Assembly (NCBI GenBank): GCA_024401215.1
Contig: JAKSLL010000036.1
Span: 1 to 34,314, forward strand
Length of the DNA: 34,314 bases
Reading direction: 5' to 3'
From: Bacteroidaceae bacterium
GTDB taxonomy: Bacteria > Bacteroidota > Bacteroidia > Bacteroidales > Bacteroidaceae
Shown here: in pieces, positions 14,777-23,572 of the stretch
How positions within the stretch are numbered: position 1 is the stretch's first letter
How the letters are laid out: each line of letters begins with the position of its first letter
Made by a program: the position numbers and the translations under genes
Notes under the pieces: generated by a model
What the model saw: only the letters and a program-made list of their open reading frames with translations
What the model was told of the DNA's origin: nothing
Database searches by the model: none

Positions 14777-15663
14777 ATGATATAATGGAACTTATTGATA
14801 TTAAAAATGCTATAGAACAGCAGATTTCTGATGATCTGAATCGGTGTGGTCTTATGTATAGAATCTTTGGACGTGTAAAAACTACACGTTCATTAGAGCA
14901 TAAAATGGCGTGGAAGGGTGATCAATACCGAAATTCTGGAAAGAAAATTCAGGATGTTATAGGTCTTCGTATCGTACTTTACTATCCTGATGATGTTGAA
15001 TTGCTCGGCTTCTTTTTCAGTTGCAAAGATATAGTTGACTCTGCAGTTGATGCACCAGGAGTTGATACTTTTCGTCCTCAAAGACTGAATCTTGTAAAGC
15101 CAATCCCACAGCATCTTGTTGATGAGTTCCGCAAACACCTTCCAGAACAGTATGCTCCGTATATTGATGCTACATACGAAGTACAGATTCGCACTATCTT
15201 TAGTGAGGGATGGCATGAAGTTGAACATGATATGCGATACAAATGCAAGGATGATTGGGAAGGTTATGAGAACTATTCACGTACACTTAATGGCGTAATT
15301 GCAACCCTTGAAACAGCGGAGTGGAGTATGAGTTCAATTTTTCAGCAGATGGCCCGTGTAAATCTGGAGAAAGGGGAGTACCGCTCAATGCTTCGCAACA
15401 AAATGTTTGTAAGAATTGCTGATAATGATTTTTCACCACGCATATATGACTATCTTATCAATCATAAGGAAGTTGCAGAAGCTCTCTTTAATTGTGACAG
15501 AATGGTGTTTCTGATAACTTTATTAAGTCATAAAGGCAACATACCATTGACATACGATAACATTCTTTTCCTTTCAAACCGTTTTGATATGATGTATGAA
15601 GATGTTTTAAGACTTGAAGATGAAGAAACAAAGAGCATCATCGACAAATTCATAAATTCGTAA
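14758..15663 (+). CDS. RelA/SpoT-domain nucleotidyltransferase with altered guanine loop
   Basis: A 301-residue protein with a single RelA/SpoT synthetase-type domain and no HD hydrolase domain. Catalytic blocks are recognisable: R39-V-K41-TTR-S45-LEH-K49 (ATP binding), D66VIGLR71, E141VQIRT146 and W152-HEVEHDMRYK. The G-loop, normally near FGYxSxH, reads F105RPQRLN111: Tyr, Ser and His are replaced by Pro107, Arg109 and Asn111. GTP/GDP binding may therefore differ from that of true (p)ppGpp synthetases. A helical C-terminal extension (about 180-301) has no match I recognise. An in-frame ATG at 14785, nine bases after the transporter stop, may be the real start. The position after an RCK_C transporter suggests an alarmone- or nucleotide-linked control role; toxin activity cannot be excluded. 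Confidence 0.75.
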   Translation: MLFLNVDDIMELIDIKNAIEQQISDDLNRCGLMYRIFGRVKTTRSLEHKMAWKGDQYRNSGKKIQDVIGLRIVLYYPDDVELLGFFFSCKDIVDSAVDAPGVDTFRPQRLNLVKPIPQHLVDEFRKHLPEQYAPYIDATYEVQIRTIFSEGWHEVEHDMRYKCKDDWEGYENYSRTLNGVIATLETAEWSMSSIFQQMARVNLEKGEYRSMLRNKMFVRIADNDFSPRIYDYLINHKEVAEALFNCDRMVFLITLLSHKGNIPLTYDNILFLSNRFDMMYEDVLRLEDEETKSIIDKFINS

Positions 15664-15708
15664 CAAGATAAGATATTAATACTTTTATTCTAACTATTAA
15701 CAAATAAA

Positions 15709-17283
15709 ATGACTAACTTAAAATCAATTTTGGCAGGATGTTTTATGACTGCCGTTTCCGTTACATCGTTTGCACAGGATGTACAAATAACTCTTCATCC
15801 TGATAAGGCTGAAAATGTTATCCCTAAAGAAATCTATGGCCAATTTGCTGAGCACCTTGGCCGCTGTATTTATGGCGGTATTTGGGTTGGCAAGGATTCT
15901 GAAATACCTAATGTGGAAGGATATAGGAAGGATGTATTTGATGCCTTGAAAACTCTTGAAGTGCCGGTAATGCGTTGGCCTGGTGGTTGTTTTGCTGATG
16001 AGTATCACTGGATGGATGGTGTTGGGTCGCAGGAGAATCGACCTCGCATGGTGAATAATAATTGGGGAGGTACTGTAGAAGACAACTCATTCGGAACACA
16101 TGAGTTTCTAAACCTTTGCGAACTCCTTGGTTGTGAACCTTACATAAGTGGAAATGTGGGCAGTGGCACACCAGAAGAACTTGCTAAATGGGTTGAATAT
16201 ATGACAAGCAACAGCAATAGCACTATGGCTGAGCTACGAAGAAAGAATGGCAGGGAAAAAGCATGGAAGGTGAAATACCTTGGCGTAGGTAATGAAAGTT
16301 GGGGATGTGGTGGTGATATGTTACCAGAATTTTATAGCGACCTCTATCGTCGATATGCTGTGTATTGTCGCAATTATGGCGATAACAAGCTTTTCAAGAT
16401 TGCATCAGGTGCCAATGCTAACGATTATAATTGGAGCAAAGTGCTTATGAACAAGATAGGCACAGGGCGAATGGATGGTATTTCACTTCATTACTATGCT
16501 GTTCGTGACTGGGGCACAAACCCTGATGGTACAGGGCGCAAAGGCTCTTCATTAGTATTCACAAACAAGGAATTCTATGAAATCCTGTCTAAATCTCTTG
16601 GCATTGAGGATTGTATTAAGGGACATATAAAAGAATTGGATAAGGTTGACCCAAATAAGAAAGTCGGTTTGATGGTTGACGAATGGGGTACGTGGTTCAA
16701 TGTTGAGCCAGGTACGAATCCTGGTTGGCTCTATCAGCAGAATACTATGCGTGATGCAATTGTTGCTTCTACATCATTAGATATTTTCCATAAATATACT
16801 GACCGCATAAAGATGGCCAATATAGCTCAGGTTGTAAATGTACTCCAAGCAATGATTCTTACTAACGAAAAGAATCCTAACGACCAATGCGTGCTTACTC
16901 CTACATATCATGTGTTTAGGATGTATAATGTGCATAAAGAAGCAAAGCATATACCAGGTGAAATCACTTGCGATAAGATTCAAGTAAATGATAGAGAGCA
17001 AGTTCCTACAGTTAGTTTTACTGCAAGCACTAAAAATGGTGTTACAACACTTTCACTTACTAACATTGATCTGGAAAAATCACATGTAGTAGCAGTAAAT
17101 ATTGACGGAAAGAAAGTTGCTGTTGGCGAAAGTGAAATCCTTACAGCAAAGGATGTACATGCGTATAATGATTTCGGTAAAGATAATGTTCACCCATCAC
17201 CATTTAAAGATGCTAAAGTGAAGAATGGACAGCTAATCGTGAATTTGCCAGCTCATAGTATAGTAAATGTTGTTCTGAAATAA
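15709..17283 (+). CDS. Secreted GH51 alpha-L-arabinofuranosidase
   Basis: Removes terminal alpha-L-arabinofuranosyl units from arabinan, arabinoxylan or their oligosaccharides. The 524-residue protein has a signal peptide with cleavage after SFAQ (residue 23), so it acts in the periplasm or outside. GH51 landmarks: [18 protein letters not shown] (42-59), [15 protein letters not shown] (87-101), the acid/base Glu196 in [18 protein letters not shown] (261-267) and the nucleophile Glu325 in [11 protein letters not shown]-terminal beta domain completes the family's fold. It begins 45 bases after the RelA/SpoT gene with no clear promoter between, so read-through is possible. Released arabinose could enter through the symporter and AraA/AraD encoded 10 kb away. 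A terminator follows. Confidence 0.95.
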   Translation: MTNLKSILAGCFMTAVSVTSFAQDVQITLHPDKAENVIPKEIYGQFAEHLGRCIYGGIWVGKDSEIPNVEGYRKDVFDALKTLEVPVMRWPGGCFADEYHWMDGVGSQENRPRMVNNNWGGTVEDNSFGTHEFLNLCELLGCEPYISGNVGSGTPEELAKWVEYMTSNSNSTMAELRRKNGREKAWKVKYLGVGNESWGCGGDMLPEFYSDLYRRYAVYCRNYGDNKLFKIASGANANDYNWSKVLMNKIGTGRMDGISLHYYAVRDWGTNPDGTGRKGSSLVFTNKEFYEILSKSLGIEDCIKGHIKELDKVDPNKKVGLMVDEWGTWFNVEPGTNPGWLYQQNTMRDAIVASTSLDIFHKYTDRIKMANIAQVVNVLQAMILTNEKNPNDQCVLTPTYHVFRMYNVHKEAKHIPGEITCDKIQVNDREQVPTVSFTASTKNGVTTLSLTNIDLEKSHVVAVNIDGKKVAVGESEILTAKDVHAYNDFGKDNVHPSPFKDAKVKNGQLIVNLPAHSIVNVVLK

Positions 17284-17319
17284 GAAGAAGATTAACAACT
17301 ATCTAACAAATAAAAAGAT

Positions 17320-17344
17320 AAGGATGCACGAAATGCGCATCCTT
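17320..17344. terminator. Bidirectional intrinsic terminator between GH51 and uvrD
   Basis: AAGGATGC (17320-17327) pairs with GCATCCTT (17337-17344) over a 9-base loop. The plus strand continues with ACTTTTTTC and the minus strand with ATCTTTTTATTTG, so the hairpin can end both converging transcripts. Confidence 0.88.
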
Positions 17345-17351
17345 ACTTTTT

Positions 17352-19829
17352 TCAGTCAATAATGGTAAACTTTGCAAACTTTAGTAGCAGCTGTTTTGTT
17401 CCTAAATTATCAAATTTGATAAATGCTTTAAGACTATCATCATGACCTTCGAGTTTTATAACTTCACCTCTGCCAAAGCGTTCATGCATAATATGCTTTC
17501 CTACTGCTATTCCTTGGTATGAAAAACATATTGCAGATGGCTGTGAAGATGTTGTTGCTTTATTTTCTGATTTTGGAGTAACAATCTTTGTTATATTGCT
17601 CATTCCGTCAATATGTGTTTTTTTCTTTGGTGTAGAAGGAGAGAATGGGCGTGAAGATGAAATAAAGCTGTTTTGACTTATTGTTGGTTGTGAAGAACCA
17701 CTTCTTTGTGAATCATACGATGAAAACCTCCGACCATCTGATGAAGGTTTATATGATGTAGAACGGTAATCATCATCATATATTGAAGAGCGTTTCTTCC
17801 ATGGAAGATCGATATCATCATAAGATGTTGTTCGACGAGAAGTGTGCATGGTCTGTTTTCTATCAATATAGCAAGAGTCAATATCCATGAGGAAGCGACT
17901 TGGCGAACAAAACTCCTGTTGCCCATAACGATATCGAGTTTGTGCGTATGATAAATAGCAATGACTCTTTGCTCGTGTTATGGCAACATAGAAAAGACGA
18001 CGTTCCTCCTCCATCTCTCTTGGTTTTCCTGAAGCCATATCATTAGGAAATAAACCTTCTTCAAGACCAACAACAAACACAGTATTGAATTCCAAACCTT
18101 TAGCAGAATGGATTGTCATGAGAGTTATCTTATCTTTTTCTTCAGCATCATCATCGGAATCAAGATCACTCATTAAAGATACTTCAGAGAGATAATCGCT
18201 GAGAGAACAAGACTCACCTTCTTCTGTTCGGGTGTTGCAGAAATCCTGGATGCCATTAATCAATTCCTCAAGAATTTCTTGCTTTGCATGACCATCGGAA
18301 CCTTCTTCTTTGAATATTTCTTCGATTATCCCGCTTTTCTTGATTATGTCAAGTCCTAACTCTGCAGCATTTTCTGTGAATGAACGTTCATTAAAATTTT
18401 CAATAAGCTCTTTGAACTCAATTATCTTACTGAAAGTGGCATTCGAAAGCGATAGTCCATATTGTTCAGGGAAAGAAATGACTTGCCAAAGGCTAACATT
18501 ATTCTTTTCATCTGTTGCAATATTTGCAATCTTGGCTATGGTTGTTGCTCCAATACCGCGTTTAGGAGTATTGATAATTCTTCTGAAAGCCTCTTCATCG
18601 CTCAGATTAACTGTTAGTTTGAAATATGCCAACACATCTTTTACCTCTTTACGCTGGTAGAAAGATAGACCTCCATAGATTCTGTAAGGAATTCGTTCAC
18701 GAATAAGTGCTTCTTCAAAAGAACGACTCTGAGCATTAGTACGATAGAGGATAGCAAAGTCAGAATAATGGCAATTTTCTTTAGCCTTTACACTTCGTAT
18801 GCTGTTAACCACGACCTTGCTCTCTTCAATATCGGAGTTTGTTGCTATAAGATGCAGCTTGTCACCTTTATCGTTTTCTGAGAACACGTTCTTTTTTATC
18901 TGACGGTTGTTTTTACCTATCAGACTGTTTGCTGCCTCTACAATGTTTTGAGTTGAACGATAATTCTGCTCTAATTTTATAAGTTTACTGTCAGAGTATA
19001 TCTTGTTGAAAGATAATATGTTTTCGATATTTGCTCCACGAAAACTATAAATACTTTGTGCGTCATCTCCCACAACACATACACGCTGATGGTTTTTAGT
19101 AAGTTGCCACACAATGCGGTGTTGTGCATGGTTCGTGTCTTGGTACTCGTCAACAAGTACATAATTAAATCGTGATTCCCACTTCTCCAATATCTCTGGA
19201 TTCTTGTCGAAGAGTTGATAAGTGTAGAGGAGTATATCGTCGAAGTCCATTGCGTTGCTCTGACGACAGCGATTGGAGTAATTCTGATAAATCTTATAGA
19301 AATCGCCAATCTTTGCGCGATCATCACTTTGCAAGTTAGCGGGATTTGATGCATACTCTTGAGCTGTGACAAGCTGGTTTTTGCAGTTGCTGATTCCGTT
19401 GAGTATTGTTCCTGGCTTATAGATTTTGTCATCAAGATTCATTTGTTTAATAATCTTTTTGACAAGACTCTTGGAATCGTCAGAATCGTAGATTGTGAAG
19501 TTCTTATCGAAACCTATCGCCTCATGCTCAACTCTAAGAATACGAAGAAATATGCTGTGGAACGTGCCCATCCACAGACGTCGCGCAGTATCTAAGCCTA
19601 CAATCTTTGCGATACGCTCCTTCATCTCGCCTGCCGCTTTATTGGTGAAGGTAAGGGCTAAGATTGACCAAGGTTCATAACCATGTTGTTCAATAAGATA
19701 TGCTATCTTGTAGGTCAGTACACGCGTTTTGCCTGAACCAGCACCTGCAATTACAAGTGCTGGTCCGTCGCAGTATTCAACAGCCTCACGTTGTGGTGGA
19801 TTAAAACTATCTAAATAATCTTCTGTCAT
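17352..19829 (-). CDS. UvrD/PcrA-type superfamily 1 DNA helicase
   Basis: ATP-dependent 3'-5' DNA helicase for repair and removal of replication blocks. The 825-residue protein has the SF1A motifs in order: Q motif FNPPQREAVE (9-18), Walker A GAGSGKT (29-35), TFTNKAAGEMKER, Walker B DEYQDTNHAQ, GDDAQSIYSFRGA, LEQNYRSTQ, TIHSAKGLEFNTVFV and VAITRAK. The region after the helicase core (about 660-755) is rich in Ser, Arg and Lys and probably disordered. A conserved end domain follows (KHIMHERFGRGEVIKLEG), the Tudor-like PcrA C-terminus that contacts RNA polymerase in Bacillus. It starts 12 bases after the small secreted-protein gene. PcrA and UvrD are not separable by eye. Confidence 0.95.
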   Translation of the reverse strand: MTEDYLDSFNPPQREAVEYCDGPALVIAGAGSGKTRVLTYKIAYLIEQHGYEPWSILALTFTNKAAGEMKERIAKIVGLDTARRLWMGTFHSIFLRILRVEHEAIGFDKNFTIYDSDDSKSLVKKIIKQMNLDDKIYKPGTILNGISNCKNQLVTAQEYASNPANLQSDDRAKIGDFYKIYQNYSNRCRQSNAMDFDDILLYTYQLFDKNPEILEKWESRFNYVLVDEYQDTNHAQHRIVWQLTKNHQRVCVVGDDAQSIYSFRGANIENILSFNKIYSDSKLIKLEQNYRSTQNIVEAANSLIGKNNRQIKKNVFSENDKGDKLHLIATNSDIEESKVVVNSIRSVKAKENCHYSDFAILYRTNAQSRSFEEALIRERIPYRIYGGLSFYQRKEVKDVLAYFKLTVNLSDEEAFRRIINTPKRGIGATTIAKIANIATDEKNNVSLWQVISFPEQYGLSLSNATFSKIIEFKELIENFNERSFTENAAELGLDIIKKSGIIEEIFKEEGSDGHAKQEILEELINGIQDFCNTRTEEGESCSLSDYLSEVSLMSDLDSDDDAEEKDKITLMTIHSAKGLEFNTVFVVGLEEGLFPNDMASGKPREMEEERRLFYVAITRAKSHCYLSYAQTRYRYGQQEFCSPSRFLMDIDSCYIDRKQTMHTSRRTTSYDDIDLPWKKRSSIYDDDYRSTSYKPSSDGRRFSSYDSQRSGSSQPTISQNSFISSSRPFSPSTPKKKTHIDGMSNITKIVTPKSENKATTSSQPSAICFSYQGIAVGKHIMHERFGRGEVIKLEGHDDSLKAFIKFDNLGTKQLLLKFAKFTIID

Positions 19830-19841
19830 TAAAGTCTTTTT

Positions 19842-20246
19842 TTATCGTGTGAAAACAGCCACTTTTGGAAATTTCACATATTTACGTTCATCAACAGCTT
19901 TTATGTTTTGTTCACCAACGAGGCGCATTTCAAGCTTTCCTTCTTTATTTATAGTAAACTCCACATCTTGTGCGTCATTACCCATATCACTGACCATACG
20001 AACAAGAGCCTTGCTATCATCAGCTTTTTTGACTTTTAGAATTACCCATGTACCGTTAAAATTTCCTTTAAGGTAGCCGTAAGTCTCATCAAAATCAAGA
20101 TCCTTCAAGGAGATGTTCTTCTCGCTAAGGTTTATTGTGAGAGTTGCTGCAAGGTCTTTACAGAAATACTGTCCTTTGAATTGGTCTTGAGCAATAGCTA
20201 AGATTGATGTGAATGCTATGGCTAATGTTGTGATTGTTCTTTTCAT
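19842..20246 (-). CDS. Small secreted protein of unknown function
   Basis: A 134-residue protein with a signal peptide (MKRTITTLAIAFTSILAIAQ, cleavage expected near residue 20). The mature part of about 114 residues alternates hydrophobic and polar residues with several aromatic positions, consistent with a small beta-rich periplasmic domain. It has one Cys and no metal or catalytic motif that I can see. I do not recognise a family. It lies 36 bases after the EttA gene and 12 bases before the helicase gene on the same strand, so it is probably part of that transcript, though neither neighbour suggests a role. Confidence 0.7.
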   Translation of the reverse strand: MKRTITTLAIAFTSILAIAQDQFKGQYFCKDLAATLTINLSEKNISLKDLDFDETYGYLKGNFNGTWVILKVKKADDSKALVRMVSDMGNDAQDVEFTINKEGKLEMRLVGEQNIKAVDERKYVKFPKVAVFTR

Positions 20247-20282
20247 AAAGTATGTATTTCGAATTTCTACATGTCAATAGTG

Positions 20283-21980
20283 TTATTCGTCCATCAGTTT
20301 GCGATAGCGAATGCGCTTTGGCTCTTCAAGGCCGAGGCGCTTTGCTTTGTTTGCTTCATAGTCAGTATATGAGCCTTCAAAGAATACTACTTCGCCATTT
20401 CCTTCATAAGCAAGGATATGAGTGCATATACGGTCAAGGAACCATCTATCGTGAGATATTACTACAGCACATCCTGCAAAATTCTCCAAACCTTCTTCAA
20501 GGGCTCGAAGAGTGTTTACGTCAATATCATTTGTTGGCTCATCAAGAAGAAGCACATTTCCTTCCTGCTTGAGGGCCATTGCAAGATGAAGTCGGTTACG
20601 CTCACCTCCAGAGAGTACCCCGCAAAGTTTCTCTTGGTCGGCTCCATTGAAATTGAAACGAGACAAATAAGCACGCACATTAAGTTCTCGACCGCCCATG
20701 CGTATGGTTTCATTGCCTTGGCTTACAACTTGATAAACAGATTGGTCTGCTTTAATATCAGTGTGCTGCTGGTCAACATAAGCAAGTTTAACAGTCTCTC
20801 CAACTTCAAATGAACCAGCATCAGGAGTTTCAAGTCCCATAATAAGGCGGAAGAGTGTTGTCTTACCTGCACCATTTGAACCTATAACACCTACAATGCC
20901 GTTTGGAGGCAGATTGAAATTAAGGTCAGTGAACAATGTCTTGTCTCCAAACGACTTTGCCATATTGTGTGCTTCAATAACCTTATTGCCGAGACGAGGA
21001 CCGTTTGGAATGAAAATCTCAAGTTTCTCTTCACGCTCCTTCTGTTCTTCATTGAGCATCTTGTCATAAGAGTTAAGACGGGCTTTGCCTTTTGCTTGGC
21101 GGGCTTTTGGAGCCATGCGCACCCATTCCAACTCACGTTCAAGAGCCTTTCTTCGTTTTGATGCAGTCTTCTCCTCTTGAGCCATTCTTTTAGACTTCTG
21201 GTCAAGCCATGAAGAGTAATTGCCTTTCCAAGGTATGCCCTCACCTCTATCAAGTTCGAGAATCCATTCTGACACATCGTCAAGGAAGTAGCGGTCGTGG
21301 GTTACAGCTATTACCGTTCCCTCATATTGCTGAAGATGTTGTTCGAGCCAGTCTATTGATTCTGCATCAAGGTGGTTTGTAGGCTCATCAAGCAGAAGAA
21401 CATCAGGTTTCTGAAGCAGCAAACGGCATAGAGCAACACGACGACGTTCACCTCCTGAGAGGGTAGTGACAGCCCAGTCACCTGGAGGACATCGAAGAGC
21501 ATCCATAGCTCTTTCAAGTTTGCTATCGATATTCCAAGCGTCAGTTGAGTCAATAATGTCCTGCAGTTCTGCCTGACGGCTCATGAGCTTGTCCATCTTG
21601 TCTGCGTCTTCGTAATACTCTGGCAATCCAAACTTCTCATTTATCTCGTCATACTCCTTGAGGGCGTCATAGATATACTGCACACCTTCCATCACATTCT
21701 CTTTGACAGTCTTCTCCTCATTAAGAGGTGGGTCCTGAGGAAGATAGCCTACAGAATATCCTGGTGACCAGACAACTTCACCTTGAAACTGCTGGTCGAT
21801 GCCAGCAATAATCTTCATGAGTGTAGATTTACCTGCACCATTCAAACCTACGATACCAATCTTTGCTCCATAAAAGAAAGATAGGTAGATATTTTTAAGA
21901 ACTTGTTTTTGATTCTGTTGGATGGTCTTACTTACACCAACCATTGAGAATATTACTTTTTTGTCATCAACTGTTGCCAT
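20283..21980 (-). CDS. ettA: Energy-dependent translational throttle protein EttA (ABC-F)
   Basis: A soluble ABC-F ATPase that binds the ribosomal E site and adjusts early elongation to the ATP/ADP ratio. The 565 residues match EttA length (about 555). Two ABC domains are present: Walker A GLNGAGKS (45-52), signature LSGGERRRVAL (174-184) and Walker B LLLDEPTNHLD (195-205); then Walker A GSNGAGKT (367-374), signature LSGGERNRLHLA and LLLDEPTNDID. The interdomain PtIM linker (about 242-325) is rich in Arg and Lys (SKRRKALERELEWVRMAPKARQAKGKARL) and has the EttA form, not the longer linker of antibiotic-resistance ABC-F proteins. A probable promoter lies about 70 bases upstream. Confidence 0.95.
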   Translation of the reverse strand: MATVDDKKVIFSMVGVSKTIQQNQKQVLKNIYLSFFYGAKIGIVGLNGAGKSTLMKIIAGIDQQFQGEVVWSPGYSVGYLPQDPPLNEEKTVKENVMEGVQYIYDALKEYDEINEKFGLPEYYEDADKMDKLMSRQAELQDIIDSTDAWNIDSKLERAMDALRCPPGDWAVTTLSGGERRRVALCRLLLQKPDVLLLDEPTNHLDAESIDWLEQHLQQYEGTVIAVTHDRYFLDDVSEWILELDRGEGIPWKGNYSSWLDQKSKRMAQEEKTASKRRKALERELEWVRMAPKARQAKGKARLNSYDKMLNEEQKEREEKLEIFIPNGPRLGNKVIEAHNMAKSFGDKTLFTDLNFNLPPNGIVGVIGSNGAGKTTLFRLIMGLETPDAGSFEVGETVKLAYVDQQHTDIKADQSVYQVVSQGNETIRMGGRELNVRAYLSRFNFNGADQEKLCGVLSGGERNRLHLAMALKQEGNVLLLDEPTNDIDVNTLRALEEGLENFAGCAVVISHDRWFLDRICTHILAYEGNGEVVFFEGSYTDYEANKAKRLGLEEPKRIRYRKLMDE

Positions 21981-22046
21981 ATAATTGAATTAGGGATTTT
22001 ATAAATTTGGAATTAAAATTATATTAATTAATTATAGGTCGGTAAT

Positions 22047-22054
22047 CAAAATTA
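22047..22054 (-). promoter_or_regulatory. Probable -7 promoter element of ettA
   Basis: On the minus strand TAATTTTG matches TAnnTTTG, 67 bases before the ettA start. No clear TTTG is found at the right distance upstream, so this is a moderate call. The 130-base gap between ettA and the TIGR02757 gene is the widest in the long minus-strand run. Confidence 0.45.
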
Positions 22055-22110
22055 TTTATATATGCATCATCATAAGTGTATTCTTTGACTAATTTTTGAT
22101 CACCTGCTTA

Positions 22111-22833
22111 TCAAGCGTTATCTGCAAATGTCATAAGTGCTATGTCGTATTTCAACGGGTCATCCGCATCCCACTCCTTGAAAATGTTTGTGAGTTCTTC
22201 GCACGATTTCCATGTGGGTCGCTTATTCATAAGGAGATTCTGTGTAAGCTGCTGCACATGAGTGTCCATCACTGCATACAAATCAGCCTGAGAACGACTT
22301 CTCCAGATGTTTAGGTCAGGCGACTCCTTTCTTGTCATCCATCTTACGAACATGCACACTCTCTTGCAGGCAGATTTGTCCATAGTACCAATCTTCGCTG
22401 GAGCTAACCATCTGCAGATAGTTGCAATGACATCTTTTGTCGGCATGCCCACAAATAGTTCCTCCATAGTGTGGTGCCCTTTGATTGCATCATGTAAAGA
22501 CTGACAGACAGCCTTGAATGTAGAAACATTGAGAGTGCGATACACGCAGCCGTTCTTGGCATCTGAATAGCAGCACACATATTCCTCGTTGATGATGAAG
22601 TCGGCAGGATGCCAGCGCATCTCATCTCGAAGCATGTGGAGAGCCGTTGGCACAATAACCTTTCTGCTTCCCCATGAAATCATTGCAACAAGCAAAGCTC
22701 CTATCTCAATATCGAGCTGCCGGTCAGTATGTTCCATAAGTTGGTACACAACACCACAAGGATCGTTTGCTTTGAAACGCTCAATATCAAACGTTTGTGA
22801 ATAATATGTGTCGAGTATCTGCTTTGTTATCAT
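22111..22833 (-). CDS. TIGR02757/DUF2400 family protein
   Basis: A 240-residue protein that I recognise as the TIGR02757 (DUF2400) family, widespread in Bacteroidota with no firmly established function. Characteristic blocks are NDPCGVVYQ (23-31), DIEIGALLVAMISWGSRKVI (41-60) and SACKRVCMFVRWMTRK followed by LNIW. The last resembles the substrate-pocket arrangement of helix-hairpin-helix DNA glycosylases, a suggestion I cannot verify from sequence alone. It is full length for the family, with no signal or membrane segment, so it is cytoplasmic. It sits 48 bases after the zinc-ribbon gene on the same strand. Confidence 0.8.
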   Translation of the reverse strand: MITKQILDTYYSQTFDIERFKANDPCGVVYQLMEHTDRQLDIEIGALLVAMISWGSRKVIVPTALHMLRDEMRWHPADFIINEEYVCCYSDAKNGCVYRTLNVSTFKAVCQSLHDAIKGHHTMEELFVGMPTKDVIATICRWLAPAKIGTMDKSACKRVCMFVRWMTRKESPDLNIWRSRSQADLYAVMDTHVQQLTQNLLMNKRPTWKSCEELTNIFKEWDADDPLKYDIALMTFADNA

Positions 22834-22881
22834 ACTTTCAAGAAAGGATTTTAGTGGTGGTACTCTTTGTTTCTGTTACAA

Positions 22882-23547
22882 CTAATATTTTTCAACAAGA
22901 GATAAATCTACATCGCGAAGGGTGAATTTGTTCCTTTTGCAATGTATAGATTCTCCACACAGAAGATCTCGCCAACATGGTGTTGTTACTGAAGAAGGAA
23001 CACTTTCCGAAAAGATTGTGAACGACTCAATTACCATTTTGCTAAGACGTTCGTAGTCTTGTTTTGTTATCTGGTAGTACATCGTTGTGTCTGAAGGTCC
23101 AATGTGTGGCGTATCTGTGAGGGTGTAAACTATTGTATGGAACTTTTCAAATACGAATCTTCCAATTTCCACTCCCCATGCTAATATTCCGTCAGATATG
23201 AAATCATGTGGACCTTTAATTTCAGCAGCATATTCGTGTGACAAAGCTCCACAATGAGGACAAATGTTATCCACAAGGTCATGCTCTTTGCCGCATTCGG
23301 TACATGTTACCTGTTTGTGAACAAAAGAGTATTCTATATGAACATCCCTTTTAGGCATTACAAATCGAAACTCATATCCTTCATCATTTTCTATTGTTTT
23401 ACCAAGATCAATATCGGAAGACTCTATCACAATGTCATCTGTTGGGTCTTTCTTTATTTCTATTGTAGCAATCTCTCCTTCGTTGTAAGGGCCATAATGA
23501 GGGAATGAGCCAAAGTAAACACGGAATTTTTCTTGACAATTATCCAT
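22882..23547 (-). CDS. Zinc-ribbon protein of unknown function
   Basis: Not assigned to a family. The frame opens at 23586, overlapping nadE by 14 bases, but the ATG at 23547 (25 bases after the nadE stop) gives a more natural start, MDNCQEKFRVYFGSF, and 221 residues. The N-terminal part (about 1-75) ends in FRFVMPKRDVHIEYSF, similar to the edge of InlB-type B-repeats or other beta-sandwich modules. A zinc ribbon follows, CTEC-X10-CPHC (C82, C85, C96, C99). The C-terminal half is mixed alpha/beta with no recognised motif. No signal peptide or transmembrane segment is seen. The tight link to nadE suggests co-expression only. Confidence 0.65.
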   Translation of the reverse strand: MDNCQEKFRVYFGSFPHYGPYNEGEIATIEIKKDPTDDIVIESSDIDLGKTIENDEGYEFRFVMPKRDVHIEYSFVHKQVTCTECGKEHDLVDNICPHCGALSHEYAAEIKGPHDFISDGILAWGVEIGRFVFEKFHTIVYTLTDTPHIGPSDTTMYYQITKQDYERLSKMVIESFTIFSESVPSSVTTPCWRDLLCGESIHCKRNKFTLRDVDLSLVEKY

Positions 23548-23572
23548 TTTGAATTGATGCGCTATAATATTA

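Noticed and set aside
20283-21980. Antibiotic-resistance ABC-F protein
   Set aside because: The linker length and Arg-rich PtIM sequence match EttA, not the long-armed resistance members.
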